A stretch of DNA of 64,000 bases from Asanoa iriomotensis (GTDB lineage: Bacteria > Actinomycetota > Actinomycetes > Mycobacteriales > Micromonosporaceae): NCBI RefSeq assembly GCF_016862515.1, contig NZ_BONC01000029.1, positions 36,118 through 100,117 on the forward strand. Direction: 5' to 3'. The notes beneath the pieces were generated by a model. The model saw only the letters and a program-made list of their open reading frames with translations. It was not told the DNA's origin and did not search any database. How positions within the stretch are numbered: the stretch's first letter is position 1; each line of letters begins with the position of its first letter. This document shows positions 55,701 through 62,888 of the stretch, piece by piece. Both the position numbers and the translations under genes were made by a program.

Positions 55701-56218
55701 GAGGGCTCCATCCGAGGCGCCGGGTCCACCCGAGGCGCCGGGTCCACCCGAGACGGCGGCTCGACCCGGGGCGCCGGCTCCATCCGAGGTGAAGGCTCCA
55801 CCTGAGGCGCCGGCTCCACCGCGTGGACGGGCTCGGCGGCCGGTCCGGCGCTGTGCCCGTTGGTGAGCGCCGCATGCCGCCCACCGGACTCCTCGGCCGG
55901 CTGCTCGCCGCCACCGCGAGGCGGCGCGGCGCCACCGAAGAGGTCGAGGAACGGCGAGTCGATGTCCGCCTGGGGAGCGGTGGGCCGCCGCCCAGCGGGC
56001 ACGCCACCGCGCCCGCGCTCGTCTCCCGGCCGCGACCGCGCCGGCCCCGGAGCCTGGAACACGGCGACCGAACCGTGGCCCGGAGTGGTCACGAGCTCGT
56101 CGTCGGCGCGGTCCTCATCAAGATCCGTCTCCGGGTAGTCACTTGATCGCGGACGGTGACCGTGACTCCCGGGCTGCGTGTCGGCCGGACGGGACTCCGG
56201 CGGGACCGGTCGATTCAT
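52742..56218 (-). CDS. VirB4/TraE-like ATPase with a long proline-rich N-terminal extension
   Basis: A 1158-residue protein from ATG 56218. The first 300 residues are Pro/Arg/Glu-rich and include tandem six-residue units such as PAPRVD and PSPRVE (about 134-178). The VirB4-type region starts near 310 (KFGDRDPAIGLAITEIAGHL). The motor domain has Walker A AEPGGGKSTLLG (about 765), Walker B MVGLDEAHFM (about 1010) and a QNPRDIL motif soon after. VirB4 ATPases drive assembly of type IV secretion pili and channels. The proline-rich extension is unusual and may bind partners. Confidence 0.85.
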   Translation of the reverse strand: MNRPVPPESRPADTQPGSHGHRPRSSDYPETDLDEDRADDELVTTPGHGSVAVFQAPGPARSRPGDERGRGGVPAGRRPTAPQADIDSPFLDLFGGAAPPRGGGEQPAEESGGRHAALTNGHSAGPAAEPVHAVEPAPQVEPSPRMEPAPRVEPPSRVDPAPRVDPAPRMEPSPRVESSRAEPARRVAPDVDRQRIVSRANPGERLPEPRQDARPEPRRRAEPPSASRLAPPQPARPRRPASGVPPLPSGPERGAEMAARPERAPDVPGAQLPVVREPAQPPRRAGKERREPAKKPVTVKPPAIKFGDRDPAIGLAITEIAGHLTFTPNTVTAWYWLPEVRWAFRPDAEREALLSAISEQYAGLAGFRLHLRRTTRPFPADEWARTVDAHTPSPLAGVPGATSWSDHLVAAQRHLLSVNHAEGQTYLGVTFARRSLGNTMTERVLRTFGRGVAEGERRKLGRTVEQFDEVLGAFGMRGRRVTPTELEWLLYRSVALCMAPPTALSPVSNGQWERGDLLGLTEQIERYRTPYGSTVKLVNRMTGEERHVAVLAVGRMEPLEIPERHEPWMHFHERLPWPMELSSRVDVLGSGDSFRNLEHRLRMIRSQQLDYAEHGIDAPPELERLAKRALVIGDEMTTGLPVESARAHGWHRIAVGGRTRDECLERARRLIQLYSRELRISLQHPKNQDWLAREFIPGEPIANTGYIRRMPVKLLAAALPQAASTVGDRRGDLIGRTAGTCRRPVFLDLHFPMEVRERSGLAVFVAEPGGGKSTLLGALGYLAARRGVQVTLLDPSGPLARLCSMPELRPFSRVLNLTGSEAGTLAPYSLIPTPLRTEFSLGAPGDREFEIAVSNSRAERRMLVQDICQMLVPPQVARQASTATLLRHAVRQVPAEETSTLDDVVACLAAMDDDDGKELANLLLDTAEMPLALLFFGRPPEHLLGADAALTVITMAGLRLPDLKIEREYWSAEEALALPMLHTAHRLAVRRCYGGSMSSRKMVGLDEAHFMEGWRSGRSFLVRLARDSRKWNLSALVASQNPRDILGLDVQNLVSTVFVGRIAEDQEIASEALRLLRVPVNDGYEATLASLSNVDTSSASRLGFREFVMRDVDGRVQKIRVDVSYVNGLLDHLDTTPAVAANTPSILPPGTPAADLEE
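55686..55815. repeat. 18-bp in-frame tandem repeats within the VirB4-like gene
   Basis: Units of 18 bases, such as GGCGCCGGGTCCACCCGA, repeat about seven times with small changes. They encode the six-residue EP-x-PR-x units in the proline-rich extension. As whole codons are repeated, the reading frame is preserved. Confidence 0.8.
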
Positions 56219-56264
56219 GCGCGGACCTCGCTCCGCTCCGCGAACGCGCCTGCGTCGGGCCAGG

Positions 56265-56627
56265 TCATACCAGCTCCTCGCGAATCCGGATCTTGGTCGC
56301 GACGAGGCGCGGGTCGCGCTGCTCGACGGCGGGCTCGCGGGTGCGGCGCCAGTCGGTGAGTGCGGTGCGGATGACCATGCGTGCCGGGCGGTCGGGATCG
56401 ACGTGGCGGAAGATGAACGAGGTCGTCACGATCGCGAGCGCGATCTCCCAGGCCGGGAACAGCTCGACGTTGAACGTGAAGAGCCAGTGGATGAACATGT
56501 AGAGCGGCACGAGCACGATGAACAGCCCGTATTGCGCATAGGGCAGGTGGACCGGAAGCGTGTATCCCGGCGGGCCCAGGTAGACCAGGCGGGCCCGGTA
56601 GATGTCGTCGTCGGTGCGCAGCCGCAT
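56265..56627 (-). CDS. PrgI/TcpE/VirB3-like small membrane protein
   Basis: A 120-residue protein from ATG 56627. Two hydrophobic helices lie at about 32-52 and 56-76 (FIVLVPLYMFIHWLF, AWEIALAIVTTSFIF), with a basic C-terminal half (RPARMVIRTALTDWRRTRE). PrgI/TcpE-type proteins of Gram-positive conjugation systems have this size and layout and sit beside VirB4 genes, as here. It lies 46 bases upstream of the VirB4-like start. Confidence 0.7.
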   Translation of the reverse strand: MRLRTDDDIYRARLVYLGPPGYTLPVHLPYAQYGLFIVLVPLYMFIHWLFTFNVELFPAWEIALAIVTTSFIFRHVDPDRPARMVIRTALTDWRRTREPAVEQRDPRLVATKIRIREELV

Positions 56628-56642
56628 CTCGTGCTCCGCGGC

Positions 56643-56960
56643 CTATTCGAAGATCAGCTGGATCAGGTAGTCGCCGACGAAGAACAGTGTTGCCGCGCCG
56701 GCTATGAACGCCAGGCCGACGATGGCGATCGCGGAGCTGGTCAGGACCTTCGAGATCTCACCCCGGCTCGCACGGCCGATGAAGATCACGCCGAGCACGG
56801 CGAGCAGGATAGGTGCGACCTTGCCAGCGAAGAAGCTGACGATGCCCTGTGTGTCGATGCCCTTTGGGTCTGCCTCACCCGCGATGACATGGGCGAGCAC
56901 GCCCGACGCGGCTTGCGCGGATGCGCCCCACGCCTGCTGGACGAGCTCAGTGGCGATCAT
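56643..56960 (-). CDS. Two-helix membrane protein, VirB2/TrbC pilin-like
   Basis: A 105-residue protein from ATG 56960. Helices lie at about 45-64 (ISFFAGKVAPILLAVLGVIF-like) and 75-99, joined by a polar loop (GRASRGEISK). This is the two-helix hairpin of VirB2/TrbC major pilins and of small TraC-type membrane proteins. No cleavable signal peptide is evident, although the first 35 residues could be processed. It is the first gene of the leftward run, with the promoter expected at 56961-57265. Confidence 0.66.
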   Translation of the reverse strand: MIATELVQQAWGASAQAASGVLAHVIAGEADPKGIDTQGIVSFFAGKVAPILLAVLGVIFIGRASRGEISKVLTSSAIAIVGLAFIAGAATLFFVGDYLIQLIFE

Positions 56961-57265
56961 CGGAAAACCTCCCCGGTGCCGACGGCCGGCGGAGCCGCGG
57001 CACTGTGATTGTCAGGCCTTCGGGTGACGTCTCGTCGTACGCCGTGTCCGCCGGCCCAGGTGTTGTGCGCTCACCGCTAACGGTGTCTCATACTCGGGTG
57101 TTTTGTCCCGGTTTCGGCCCGTCTCCCTCGTGTTGGCGCCGGAATCATTAGCAATTGCAAAGCGTACGGCGCGCCCCTGGATCGAACAAGCTACGAGGAA
57201 TGCGCCCGCATGTGCCTCCTGTGGCTCCCGTGACCGGTGTGGCACAGGAGTTCGAGCGCAGGGCC
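56961..57265. promoter_or_regulatory. Divergent region between the secretion run and folP
   Basis: About 305 bases with no convincing gene. It is less GC-rich near 57090-57160 (TCATTAGCAATTGC and similar), which suggests promoters for the leftward secretion genes and the rightward fol genes. I cannot place -10/-35 boxes with confidence. An in-frame extension of folP reaches back to 57155, so part of this could be coding. Confidence 0.5.
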
Positions 57266-58165
57266 GTGAGCCCTGTTCGGTACCGTCTACGAGTGGCCGA
57301 TCTGCTGCGGTCGCCCGACCCGGTGGTGATGGGCGTCCTGAACGTCACGCCCGACTCGTTCTCGGACGGCGGGCGTTATTTCTCCGCCGACGCGGGCGGC
57401 GGGCTCGCGGCCGCGGTCGCGCACGGCGTCGCCATGCACCGCGACGGCGCGCACCTGGTCGACGTCGGCGGCGAGTCGACCCGGCCGGGCGCCGAGCGGG
57501 TCGACGCGGAGACGGAGGCCGCGCGGGTCCTGCCGGTCATCCACGAGCTGGCCGCGCAGGGCGTGCCGATGAGCATCGACACCACGCGGGCCAGCGTCGC
57601 CGCGGCCGCGCTCGAAGCCGGCGTGACCGTCGTCAACGACGTCTCGGGCGGCCTGGCCGACCCCGACATGGCCAAGGTGGTCGCGGGCGCCGGCTGCCCC
57701 TGGGTGCTCATGCACTGGCGCGGGCACTCGCGCCGGATGGCCGAGCTGGCCACCTATGACGACGTCGTGACCGAGGTACGCGACGAGCTGAGCCAGCGGG
57801 TCGACGACGCGCTCGCCGCCGGCGTGTCCGCCGACCGGATCGTCATCGACCCCGGCCTGGGCTTCGCCAAACGGGCCGAGCACAACTGGGAGCTGACGAT
57901 CCGGCTGCCGGAGCTGCTCTCGCTCGGCTATCCGCTGCTGTTCGCCGCGAGCCGCAAGTCCTACCTCGGCCGCCTCCTCGCCGGCCCGGACGGCACGCCG
58001 CGGCCGGTCGGCGAGCGCGAGGCGGCGACGGTCGCGACCAGCGTGCTGGCGGTCGCCGCCGGTGCCTGGGGCGTCCGGGTGCACGACGTGCGCGAGACGA
58101 CCGACGCGATCGCCGTGTGGCAGGCCAGTGGGCGCCCGCGGCTGGCCGAAACAGGAGAACGATGA
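57266..58165 (+). CDS. folP: Dihydropteroate synthase
   Basis: About 299 residues from GTG 57266; GTG 57293 or an in-frame start back to 57155 are alternatives. The TIM-barrel signature motifs are complete: VMGVLNVTPDSFSDGG, VDVGGESTRPGA, VVNDVSGG, DPGLGFAKRAEHN, ASRKSYLG and RVHDVRE. It joins dihydropterin pyrophosphate to p-aminobenzoate and is the target of sulfonamides. The stop overlaps the folB start (ATGA). In most actinomycetes it follows folE directly; here about 15 kb separate them. Confidence 0.95.
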   Translation: MSPVRYRLRVADLLRSPDPVVMGVLNVTPDSFSDGGRYFSADAGGGLAAAVAHGVAMHRDGAHLVDVGGESTRPGAERVDAETEAARVLPVIHELAAQGVPMSIDTTRASVAAAALEAGVTVVNDVSGGLADPDMAKVVAGAGCPWVLMHWRGHSRRMAELATYDDVVTEVRDELSQRVDDALAAGVSADRIVIDPGLGFAKRAEHNWELTIRLPELLSLGYPLLFAASRKSYLGRLLAGPDGTPRPVGEREAATVATSVLAVAAGAWGVRVHDVRETTDAIAVWQASGRPRLAETGER

Positions 58166-58530
58166 CCGACCGGATCACCCTCAAAGGGCTGCGGGCCCGT
58201 GGCCGGCACGGTGTGCTGGCGTTCGAGCGCGCGGAGGGCCAGGACTTCCTCGTCGACGTGGTGCTCGAGCTCGACCTGCGGGCCGCCGCCCGCGACGACG
58301 ACCTGGCCAAGACCGTCGACTACGGCGTGCTCGCCGGCCGGCTGGTCGAGGTGATCACGGGGAAGCCGGTCGACCTGATCGAGACGCTCGCGGACCGCCT
58401 GCTCGACGTCTGTCTGGACGATCAACGGGTACGCACGGCGACCGTCACCGTGCACAAGCCGCACGCGCCGATCCCGCACGAGTTCGCCGACGTCTCGGTC
58501 CGGATGCGCCGGGGGAGGGCGGACCACTGA
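58162..58530 (+). CDS. folB: Dihydroneopterin aldolase
   Basis: A 122-residue enzyme from ATG 58162. Motifs include LKGLRARGRHGVLAFER (pterin-binding region), FLVDVVLELDLR, KTVDYGVLAG and HKPHAPIPHEFADVSV. It cleaves dihydroneopterin to hydroxymethyl-dihydropterin. The length is normal for the tunnelling-fold family. It is translationally coupled to folP on the left and abuts or overlaps folK on the right. Confidence 0.94.
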   Translation: MTDRITLKGLRARGRHGVLAFERAEGQDFLVDVVLELDLRAAARDDDLAKTVDYGVLAGRLVEVITGKPVDLIETLADRLLDVCLDDQRVRTATVTVHKPHAPIPHEFADVSVRMRRGRADH

Positions 58531-58538
58531 CCCGGGCG

Positions 58539-59054
58539 GTGCTCTCCCTCGGCAGCAACCTGGGCGACCGGCTCGCTCACCTGCGGGCGGCGGTCACCGC
58601 GCTGCGACCCGTACTCGTGGCGGTGTCCGATGTCTATGAGACCCCGCCCTGGGGTGATCCGGACCAGCCCAACTACCTCAACGCCGTGGCCGTCGTCGAC
58701 GACGAGGCGGCAACCGCCCGGGACTGGCTCGACCGGGCCCGGGCGATCGAGAGCGCCGAGGGCCGGCGTCGCGACCCGGAGCGCCGGTTCGGCCCGCGGA
58801 CGCTGGACGTCGACGTGATCACCGTGACCGATGCCGCCGGCCGCCCGGTGCGCACCGACGACCCCGAACTGACACTCCCGCACCCCCGGGCCCACCTGCG
58901 CGCCTTCGTGCTGCGCCCGTGGGCCGACCTCGAGCCCGGCGGCGAGGTGCCCGGTCACGGCCGGCTGACCGACCTGCTGGCGGCCGAGCCGGCGGCGAGC
59001 GACGTGGCGGCGGTGCGTGCCCGGCCGGATCTCCGGATACAGTCGGCGGGATGA
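58539..59054 (+). CDS. folK: Hydroxymethyl-dihydropterin pyrophosphokinase
   Basis: About 171 residues from GTG 58539. The frame is open back through a CTG at 58527 that overlaps the folB stop and would give LTRAVLSLGSNLGDR, so a CTG start is possible. Motifs are LSLGSNLGDRLAHLRAAV, VYETPPWGDPDQPNYLNAV, ERRFGPRTLDVDVI and LPHPRAHLRAFVLRPWADL. It transfers pyrophosphate from ATP, giving the folP substrate. The stop overlaps the next start (ATGA). Confidence 0.92.
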   Translation: MLSLGSNLGDRLAHLRAAVTALRPVLVAVSDVYETPPWGDPDQPNYLNAVAVVDDEAATARDWLDRARAIESAEGRRRDPERRFGPRTLDVDVITVTDAAGRPVRTDDPELTLPHPRAHLRAFVLRPWADLEPGGEVPGHGRLTDLLAAEPAASDVAAVRARPDLRIQSAG

Positions 59055-59578
59055 GCCAGCAGCCTTCGCCGCGCCCCCACGGGCCGCACCGGCCACGGAT
59101 GGGTCCGACCCAGCCGGCCACGCTGGTGCTCGCCGCCCTGGTGGCCGCCGCCCTGGCCTGGCTGCTGGTCAGCATGACCTACGCGAGCCTGCCCGACCTG
59201 CCCTGGTCACCGACCGCGGTGCTGGCCGGTCTCGGCGTGCTGGAGGGCTACCTCGCGCTGAACACCCGGGCCCGGATACAGCGCAAGCCCGGCCGGCTGC
59301 CCGTCGACCCGCTGGCGGTGGCCCGGTTCGCGGTGCTGGCCAAGGCGTCGTCGCTGGTCGGGTCGATCTTCGGCGGCTTCTTCGCCGGCCTGCTGATCTT
59401 TTTGATCTTCAAGCACACCGACGCGGCCCGTGGTGACCTGCCGGCCGCGATCGGCGGCCTCGTCGGTTCGATCATCCTGGTCATCGCCGCGCTGCTGCTC
59501 GAACGCGCCTGCCGGGTGCCCAAGCGGCGGGACGAGGACGAGGACCAGGACAACGACGCCCGCTCTACCCCCCGGTAA
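59051..59578 (+). CDS. DUF3180-type membrane protein
   Basis: A 175-residue protein from ATG 59051. After a Pro/His-rich start there are four hydrophobic helices (about 25-45, 52-70, 92-122 and 130-152) and an acidic C-terminal tail (DEDEDQDND). Its place after folK is the conserved position of DUF3180 proteins in actinobacteria. The function is unknown; it may relate to cell division or envelope genes by neighbourhood in other species. Confidence 0.8.
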   Translation: MSQQPSPRPHGPHRPRMGPTQPATLVLAALVAAALAWLLVSMTYASLPDLPWSPTAVLAGLGVLEGYLALNTRARIQRKPGRLPVDPLAVARFAVLAKASSLVGSIFGGFFAGLLIFLIFKHTDAARGDLPAAIGGLVGSIILVIAALLLERACRVPKRRDEDEDQDNDARSTPR

Positions 59579-59662
59579 CTGCGAAGACGCCTCATACACA
59601 GGGGGTGACGGGCGGGCATAGGCGCGGTTAGGGTGCGTGCGAATGGTAGGAAGGCGCACCTG

Positions 59663-60949
59663 ATGGGCTACGACGAATCGATCTACCGGCGACGCGCGGG
59701 TGACGGCACCGACGCGGGTCTCACCGGCGACTACCCGGACGATTACCAGTCGACCGGCGAGTTCGGCATCGGTGACCTGCGCGCCGGCGACCAGACCGAC
59801 ACCGGCCGGCAGGCGGTTCCGGCGGCGGTTCTCGACGACGTGTTCGACGACCCGGCGCACGGTGAGCCGGGCCGCGACCGGCTGGCGTTCCACGTCGTGT
59901 GGGAGGTCGTCCTCCTGCTAGCCGTGGGCGGGGTGGGCTTCCTGCTTCTCCGCGAAGACTCCGGAGCGTTACGGGGCAACGCCCTGGAGCAACTGCTCGT
60001 CGCCGGAGCGGCGCTCGGGCTGCTCGCGATGGGCGCCGGGCTGACCCTGCGGACCGGCGCGGTCAACCTCGCGCTGGGCCCGGTCGCGGTGGCCGCCGCG
60101 CTGCACTTCGCCGAGCAGGGCGACCGCGGCCTCCTGCCGACGCTCGCCCAGGCCGTGGTCGCGGCGCTGGTGCTGGGCCTGGTGACGGCCCTCGTCGTGG
60201 TGGTCTTCCACGTGCCCGGCTGGGCGGCCAGCCTGGCGGCGGCCGCCGGCACGCTCGTCTTCATCGAGCGCCGGCCCGGCCCGGTCGACGTGCAGGGCGG
60301 CTACGACCCCACCGACCACGCGCTCTACCTCTTCGTCGGCGTCGCCGTGATCGCCGTGCTGGGCGGCCTGCTCGGCACCGTCAAGTCGGTGCGCCGCTCG
60401 GTCGGCCGGTTCCGCCCGGTCGCCGATCCGGCGCGGCGCCGTGGCTCGGTGGCCGCGGTGCTCACCGGCGGCGCCATCACGATCTCCATGCCGCTCGCGG
60501 CCGGCGCGGGCGTGCTGATCGCCGCCGCCTCGGACGGCCCGGTGGCACCGACGAGCGGCCTCGAGTGGACCGCGCTGGCGGTCGGCGCGGCGCTGCTCGG
60601 CGGCACCAGCGCGTACGGCCGCCGGGGTGGCATCTTCGGCACCGTGCTGGCGGTCGCGCTGCTGGTCGTCGGCGAGCGCTACCTCGCCGAGCGCGGCTGG
60701 GACGAGGTCACGCCGGCCGCGCTGGGCGCCGGTGCGGTGGTGATCGGCCTGGTGGTGACCCGGCTCGTCGAGACGTTCGGCCGACCCAAGTCGGCCGGCG
60801 ACGACACGTCCTGGCAGACCACGACCCCGCGGGGCAACGCGCACAACACCTTGGGCGACCGCACCGAGTCGTGGTCGTCGCTGCCGGCGCAGCCGACCGA
60901 GAGCCGGGCCGCCTGGGACACCGACCGCTGGACCAACGACGGGCGCTGA
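59663..60949 (+). CDS. Polytopic membrane protein, ABC-permease-like (BPD_transp_2 type)
   Basis: A 428-residue protein from ATG 59663, with AGGAAGG upstream. The first 80 residues are acidic and polar, then come about ten membrane helices (about 80-370) with GAGLTLRTGAVNLALGPVAV, a motif typical of the branched-chain amino acid/ribose-type permeases (GxVNLGxxG region). The C-terminal 60 residues are polar and Thr/Trp-rich. No ATPase or binding protein lies nearby, so it may be a stand-alone or diverged permease. Confidence 0.65.
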   Translation: MGYDESIYRRRAGDGTDAGLTGDYPDDYQSTGEFGIGDLRAGDQTDTGRQAVPAAVLDDVFDDPAHGEPGRDRLAFHVVWEVVLLLAVGGVGFLLLREDSGALRGNALEQLLVAGAALGLLAMGAGLTLRTGAVNLALGPVAVAAALHFAEQGDRGLLPTLAQAVVAALVLGLVTALVVVVFHVPGWAASLAAAAGTLVFIERRPGPVDVQGGYDPTDHALYLFVGVAVIAVLGGLLGTVKSVRRSVGRFRPVADPARRRGSVAAVLTGGAITISMPLAAGAGVLIAAASDGPVAPTSGLEWTALAVGAALLGGTSAYGRRGGIFGTVLAVALLVVGERYLAERGWDEVTPAALGAGAVVIGLVVTRLVETFGRPKSAGDDTSWQTTTPRGNAHNTLGDRTESWSSLPAQPTESRAAWDTDRWTNDGR

Positions 60950-60993
60950 CTCGGGCCGGGCAGCGGGGCCGATCAACGGGCTAGTCTCGGAAC

Positions 60994-61287
60994 ATGACCG
61001 AATCGTCGGAGTTCGCCGCGCTGGACCAGTTGTCCACCGAGGAACTGCGTGAGCGGGCGTTCCATCTCGCCCGCGAGCGCCTCGACGTGCGCTTCTTCTG
61101 GTCCGTGCTGCGGCACGTGCCCGACGCGGAGACCGCCGGGAGCCTGGACGGCGCGTTCAACACCGTCGGACCCACGATCGACGAGGCGTACGCCATGTTC
61201 CGTGAGCTCGAGGGGCACGACCTCGGTGAGGACGAGCCGCTGTTGCGCGCGAAGTTCATCGACTATCTGCTCAAGCACGACAAATAG
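60994..61287 (+). CDS. Small conserved acidic protein, function unknown
   Basis: A 97-residue protein from ATG 60994. It is predicted helical and acidic (SSEFAALDQLSTEELRERAF, DVRFFWSVLRHVPDAETAG, YAMFRELEGHDLGEDEPLLR). No signal peptide or membrane helix is seen. I recall similar proteins in many actinobacteria, all unnamed. The codon use matches its neighbours. Confidence 0.75.
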   Translation: MTESSEFAALDQLSTEELRERAFHLARERLDVRFFWSVLRHVPDAETAGSLDGAFNTVGPTIDEAYAMFRELEGHDLGEDEPLLRAKFIDYLLKHDK

Positions 61288-61344
61288 CTCCAGGTAATCG
61301 ACGCCAGGTTTCGTCGATGTATTCCGCTGGGAACTACCGGCGGC

Positions 61345-61839
61345 ATGGCTCTCACCAACCGATACAAGTCAGCGACCGGATCGGGCACCATCGCTGCCCT
61401 GATCCTCGTGCTGGTCTTCGGCAGTCCCTGGTATCGCGATTGGGTCACCGCCAACTACACGGACCAGACGGCCGGTGGTTGGTTCCTGCGACTGCTCGCC
61501 TACCCGGCCTGGCGGTTCGACTCCAGCGACACGCTCCAGAACGTGCTCGCCGACGACCTGCGCGCGATCCTCGTCGTGGTGCTCACGGCGCTCTTCCTCT
61601 ACCTGCTGCCCGGCAGCCAGCTGGCCCGGGCCCGCGGCACACTCAGCCAGCTCTTCGCCGGTTGGGCCGCGTTCATCTTCGCCGGCGCGTTCGCCGGCCT
61701 CATCACCACGCTGGTCCGCAGCAACCCGACGCTCCTGTCCGCCTTCGACGCCGCCGGGCAGGGTGCCGCGTACGGCTTCTTCGTGGGCTGGATCGTGGGC
61801 CTGGCCACCCTCGGCGGCTGGCGCGGGACCCGCAGCTAA
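61345..61839 (+). CDS. Membrane protein, function unknown
   Basis: A 164-residue protein from ATG 61345, with four hydrophobic helices (about 13-30, 74-92, 105-125 and 140-158). A short extracellular loop (DWVTANYTDQTAGGWF) follows the first helix. No motif is recognised. It ends eight bases before a strong hairpin. Confidence 0.7.
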   Translation: MALTNRYKSATGSGTIAALILVLVFGSPWYRDWVTANYTDQTAGGWFLRLLAYPAWRFDSSDTLQNVLADDLRAILVVVLTALFLYLLPGSQLARARGTLSQLFAGWAAFIFAGAFAGLITTLVRSNPTLLSAFDAAGQGAAYGFFVGWIVGLATLGGWRGTRS

Positions 61840-61847
61840 GAGTGTTC

Positions 61848-61877
61848 AAGGCGGACCCGGTGCGCCGGGTCCGCCTT
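61848..61877. terminator. Bidirectional terminator between convergent genes
   Basis: AAGGCGGACCCGG (61848-61860) and CCGGGTCCGCCTT (61865-61877) form a perfect 13-bp stem with a TGCG loop. The flanking A and T bases serve both directions. The stem overlaps the stop codon of the ABC ATPase gene. Confidence 0.88.
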
Positions 61878-62886
61878 ACTCTGCCGGGTAGTCGATGCTG
61901 AGGATGCGGTGCCGGCTGATCACGCCAACCACCCGGTCGCCGTCCTTGACCTCGGCGTAGTCGGAGTTGGTGACCAGCATCGCGGCCAGTGCGTCGTAGA
62001 GCGAGGTGCCCAGCTCGACGGCGGGCAGGTGGTCGCCGATGGTCACCTGGGCGGCCGGGGTCAGCATCTCCTCGGTGACCGGGATCACCGCCAGCCGCCG
62101 GATGCCTCGGTCCTTGCCGACGAACTCGCGCACGAACGGCGACGCCGGCTCGCCCAGAAGCTGCGCCGGCGTGCCGAACTGCTCGAGGTGCGCGCCCTGC
62201 GAGAGCACCACGATCCGGTCGCCCATCCGGACCGCCTCGTCCAGGTCGTGGGTGACCAGCACCACTGTCTTGCGCACCTCGGCCTGCAGGCGGAGGAACT
62301 CGCGCTGCAGCGAGGTGCGGGCGATCGGGTCGACCGCCGAGAACGGCTCGTCCATCAGCAGCACGACCGGGTCCGCGGCCAGCGCGCGGGCGAAACCGAC
62401 CCGCTGGCGCTGGCCGCCGGAGAGCTCGTGCGGGTAGCGCCTGCCGTAGCGGCCCGGGTCGAGGCCGACGAGGTCGAGCAGCTCGTCGGACCGCTCCCTG
62501 GTGACCTGCTTGGGCCAGCCGAGCAGGCGGGGGACCGTGCCGACGTTGGTGTGCACCGTCTGATGTGGAAAGAGGCCGACGTTCTGGATGACGTAACCGA
62601 TGCGCCGCCGCAGTCGCACCGCGTCGGCCGCGGTCACGTCCTCGCCGTCGATGAGGATCTGGCCCGCGGTGGGTTCGACCAGACGATTGATCATGCGGAG
62701 TACGGTCGACTTGCCGCAGCCGGACGGCCCGATCAGCACCACGAGCTCGCCGGCGTCGATGCGCAGGCTCAGGTTGTCGACGGCGACCGTGCCGTCGGGG
62801 TACCGCTTGCGTACGTCGCGGAGCTCGATCGGCGCCGCCTTGCGATCGGCCGGCGCGGCCGTCCGGCTCTCCGAGGTAGCGTCCAC
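61876..62886 (-). CDS. ABC transporter ATPase with CBS domain, glycine betaine/choline type
   Basis: A 336-residue protein from GTG 62886; no other start lies near. Walker A is GPSGCGKST (about 53), the Q-loop IGYVIQNVGLFPH, the signature LSGGQRQRVGFARAL and Walker B VVLLMDEPFSAVDP. The C-terminal 70 residues form a CBS-like region (about 265-330, ending GVISRHRILSID), as in OpuCA/ProV-type ATPases that sense ionic strength. It serves the permeases encoded divergently at 62889 and 63572. Confidence 0.92.
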   Translation of the reverse strand: MDATSESRTAAPADRKAAPIELRDVRKRYPDGTVAVDNLSLRIDAGELVVLIGPSGCGKSTVLRMINRLVEPTAGQILIDGEDVTAADAVRLRRRIGYVIQNVGLFPHQTVHTNVGTVPRLLGWPKQVTRERSDELLDLVGLDPGRYGRRYPHELSGGQRQRVGFARALAADPVVLLMDEPFSAVDPIARTSLQREFLRLQAEVRKTVVLVTHDLDEAVRMGDRIVVLSQGAHLEQFGTPAQLLGEPASPFVREFVGKDRGIRRLAVIPVTEEMLTPAAQVTIGDHLPAVELGTSLYDALAAMLVTNSDYAEVKDGDRVVGVISRHRILSIDYPAE

Positions 62887-62888
62887 CT

